Assembly (NCBI GenBank): GCA_028822955.1
Contig: JAPKCL010000034.1
Span: 1 to 15,339, forward strand
DNA from: Candidatus Poseidoniaceae archaeon
GTDB lineage: Archaea; Thermoplasmatota; Poseidoniia; Poseidoniales; Poseidoniaceae
Direction: 5' to 3'
DNA: 15,339 nucleotides
Both the position numbers and the translations under genes were made by a program. The notes under the pieces were generated by a model, which did no database searches, was not told the DNA's origin, and saw only the letters and a list, made by a program, of their open reading frames with translations. This document shows positions 13,559-15,339 of the stretch, one piece after another (the stretch's first letter is position 1; every line of letters starts with the position of its first letter).

Positions 13559-15339
13559 ATGCGGGGACAGAATCACAACCTCGTATGTTCGGTATGTGAG
13601 CGCCAATCTTCAGTTAGCCCGTGTCGCCTTTGTTCCTCGTTAATCGTGAGTAAAAAAGGTCAGAAATGGACGCATAAAATTGATTTTTCTCATCATGGCC
13701 AAGCGCAAGAACTCCTTGGTGGGCCAAATAAAACGGCACAACAACGGTGGAAAAATTTACGAAGGAACTCCAACCATCTCAAGGATGTTCAATGGGCAAG
13801 ATTGGCGGATGATACGCTTGACCCCGTCTTAACAACACCTTGTAGCGATGATGAATTACATGAAATCATCCAACGGATTTCTGATGGTATTCGTCTTGAA
13901 ACATTACAACGACTTCATCTGCATGGAGGGTTTGTACTCCATGATGGTGTCCGAATTTCGTTCATTGGAGGGCGCTTGCTTGTCAACGGCAGAACCATGC
14001 CCGCAGAAGTTCCCATTGTGTCGCTCCTCAATGTGCTTTCCTCGAAGTCCGCTCGAAGAGGTTGGGATTTGACGAAATTATTGGTAGCGTTCGGCTCACT
14101 CAATATCAACAACATCGAACCTCTCAACCCATTGCAGGTCCCTCCTCGAGTCTTACGTCGTCGACGCCTTCGTGCTCCACTTCAGATACCTGGTGCTTCA
14201 GTTCTGTTCACTTGGATCGAATGGATGGCTGAAGAACATCTAACTCCCCCTGAACATTATTCTCTAAACCCAGTCGGAGTTTGGGCTCGTGATGTCCGTT
14301 TGCGGCTAGGGACGTCGGATCGGAGAAAGTTCGACCAAAATATAGTGGAAGCCTTCAAACATCATCCAAAAGGCCTCGATGAGTTGAATGAATACCCTTG
14401 GGTTGAACGATGGCATGGGTATTTACCAAACACGCAATTAGACTCTAAACGCTCTTGGCCATTTGCTATTGTAGAGAAACGACTCAAATTCATGGTTCGT
14501 AGTAAAAACGACGCTTCGAGAAGAACACCAGTCCCCGATGAACCTGGAATTTGGGCCTTCTTGCTCTCCAGCGTCTTTTCACCGATTACCTCGAATGCAG
14601 GGGAATTACTCTATGCTTTACAATACAATTGGACCAGTCAAAACATCGAAAATCAAGAAATCGCCGCACCATTACTTCGCTCAATACAATTTTTACGAGA
14701 AGTAATTGATGGAAACGCTGACCGAGTTTTTATCCATGATGAGCGTCTTTTGGTGATTGGTAGAATTGGACATTTCTACGAAGTCCGCGTTGGTCGAGGG
14801 GCGCATGGTGCTCCATTCATCATTGATTCAATCGATTCACTCGAGTCGCGTCACACACATCCAATTTGTATCCATGACGGTACTTTTCACTCAACCGTAC
14901 CTTTGGGTGACACTCTTGTTTCCGTTCTTCTTGCTCTGCTTGATGACATCAATACATCGGCAGAAATTGATAGCCTACTGCATCATGTTTCACACTATTC
15001 ACCGTTAGGATTCCCATCAAGAATTACCGAAAAACATCTTCGATTCTTCAACAGTAAAGCCCTTCAAAAATTGAAAGAGGTTGTTGCAAAACACTCAGCT
15101 ACTGGCATTATTGGAATTGACTGGTTACCCGCACCGCCTGTGCATGAGCGAGGTATTGAGTATCAGGGCAATCAAAACATGCGGAATTTGTTTCGAAGGA
15201 ACCTTGCATACAATCGGAGAAGGTGGCAGATTGAAGAGAACGCTTCAGTTCAAACATTCCGAACACAGTTGTTGATTGAACACGCTTTGGCGGCAGATGC
15301 AGTCCTCCCACACCCGCAATTTATCGAATTCTGGCACAA
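13559..15339 (+). CDS. Uncharacterised zinc-ribbon protein, 3' end cut by window edge
   Basis: The frame is open from after the TAG at 13541-13543 to the right edge: 593 codons with no stop, so the C-terminus is missing. The first ATG in it is 13559 and a TATA box is correctly spaced for leaderless start. The N-terminus has a C-x2-C-x8-C-x2-C zinc ribbon (CSVCERQSSVSPCRLC, residues 10-25), followed by a basic stretch (KKGQKWTHK). A strand-rich patch FVLHDGVRISFIGGRLLVNG lies near residues 125-145, and similar HDERLLVIGRIGHFYEV and HDGTFHSTVPLG stretches lie near 395-440. There are many Trp, His and Arg residues, no signal peptide and no membrane helix, so it is probably cytoplasmic. Codon use is like its neighbours. 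I do not recognise the family. The zinc ribbon and basic character allow nucleic-acid binding, but that is only a possibility. Confidence 0.85.
   Translation, partial: MRGQNHNLVCSVCERQSSVSPCRLCSSLIVSKKGQKWTHKIDFSHHGQAQELLGGPNKTAQQRWKNLRRNSNHLKDVQWARLADDTLDPVLTTPCSDDELHEIIQRISDGIRLETLQRLHLHGGFVLHDGVRISFIGGRLLVNGRTMPAEVPIVSLLNVLSSKSARRGWDLTKLLVAFGSLNINNIEPLNPLQVPPRVLRRRRLRAPLQIPGASVLFTWIEWMAEEHLTPPEHYSLNPVGVWARDVRLRLGTSDRRKFDQNIVEAFKHHPKGLDELNEYPWVERWHGYLPNTQLDSKRSWPFAIVEKRLKFMVRSKNDASRRTPVPDEPGIWAFLLSSVFSPITSNAGELLYALQYNWTSQNIENQEIAAPLLRSIQFLREVIDGNADRVFIHDERLLVIGRIGHFYEVRVGRGAHGAPFIIDSIDSLESRHTHPICIHDGTFHSTVPLGDTLVSVLLALLDDINTSAEIDSLLHHVSHYSPLGFPSRITEKHLRFFNSKALQKLKEVVAKHSATGIIGIDWLPAPPVHERGIEYQGNQNMRNLFRRNLAYNRRRWQIEENASVQTFRTQLLIEHALAADAVLPHPQFIEFWH

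Noticed and set aside
13545..13640. Short frame from the ATG at 13545
   Set aside because: It stops after 31 codons and overlaps the start of the long zinc-ribbon frame, whose ATG at 13559 is better placed relative to the TATA box.

Overview
The window looks like a fragment of a marine planktonic euryarchaeon, most plausibly Marine Group II (Candidatus Poseidoniales). The reasons are internal. It carries an archaeal MCM helicase, the archaea-specific GatE subunit of the tRNA-dependent amidotransferase and Pth2-type peptidyl-tRNA hydrolases. Initiation signals are of the GGTGA/GGAG type, and one archaeal TATA box is placed for a leaderless mRNA. The lineage is inferred from gene content and style, not from a marker-gene tree.

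Layout. Positions 1-2535 (+) hold the C-terminal 844 residues of a large, membrane-anchored extracellular protein that I recognise as a CD36/LIMP-2 (scavenger receptor class B) homologue with a very large insertion. A short convergent gap (2536-2670) has two hairpins and a decayed second copy of the 3' end of purM. Two minus-strand genes follow: purM (2671-3795) and, upstream of it, a cytoplasmic alpha/beta-hydrolase esterase (3851-4873). A divergent promoter region (4874-5081) separates them from a long plus-strand cluster: mcm, gatE, a secreted beta-propeller/DUF4430-like membrane protein, an ECF-transporter S component, two tandem pth2 genes and an L-threonine aldolase (ending 13526). A TATA box then precedes a long zinc-ribbon protein of unknown function (13559 to the right edge, no stop reached).

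How the genes relate. From mcm to the aldolase, genes are packed with gaps of 5-45 bp or a short overlap, so they look like one or a few polycistronic units mixing replication (MCM), aminoacyl-tRNA and peptidyl-tRNA quality (GatE, two Pth2), amino-acid metabolism and vitamin import. The most informative pair is the propeller-DUF4430 protein and the S component. The S component carries the PNVQPVT and SN-x-F-x-G-x-G-x-W-T signatures of CbrT-like corrinoid/vitamin transporters, and the DUF4430-like fold resembles the transcobalamin C-terminal domain, so together they suggest an extracellular capture plus membrane import route for a corrinoid-like vitamin. The CD36 homologue, the propeller-DUF4430 protein with its S component and the terminal zinc-ribbon protein are the best candidates for under-described biology. 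No tRNA, rRNA, CRISPR array, insertion sequence or intein was seen.
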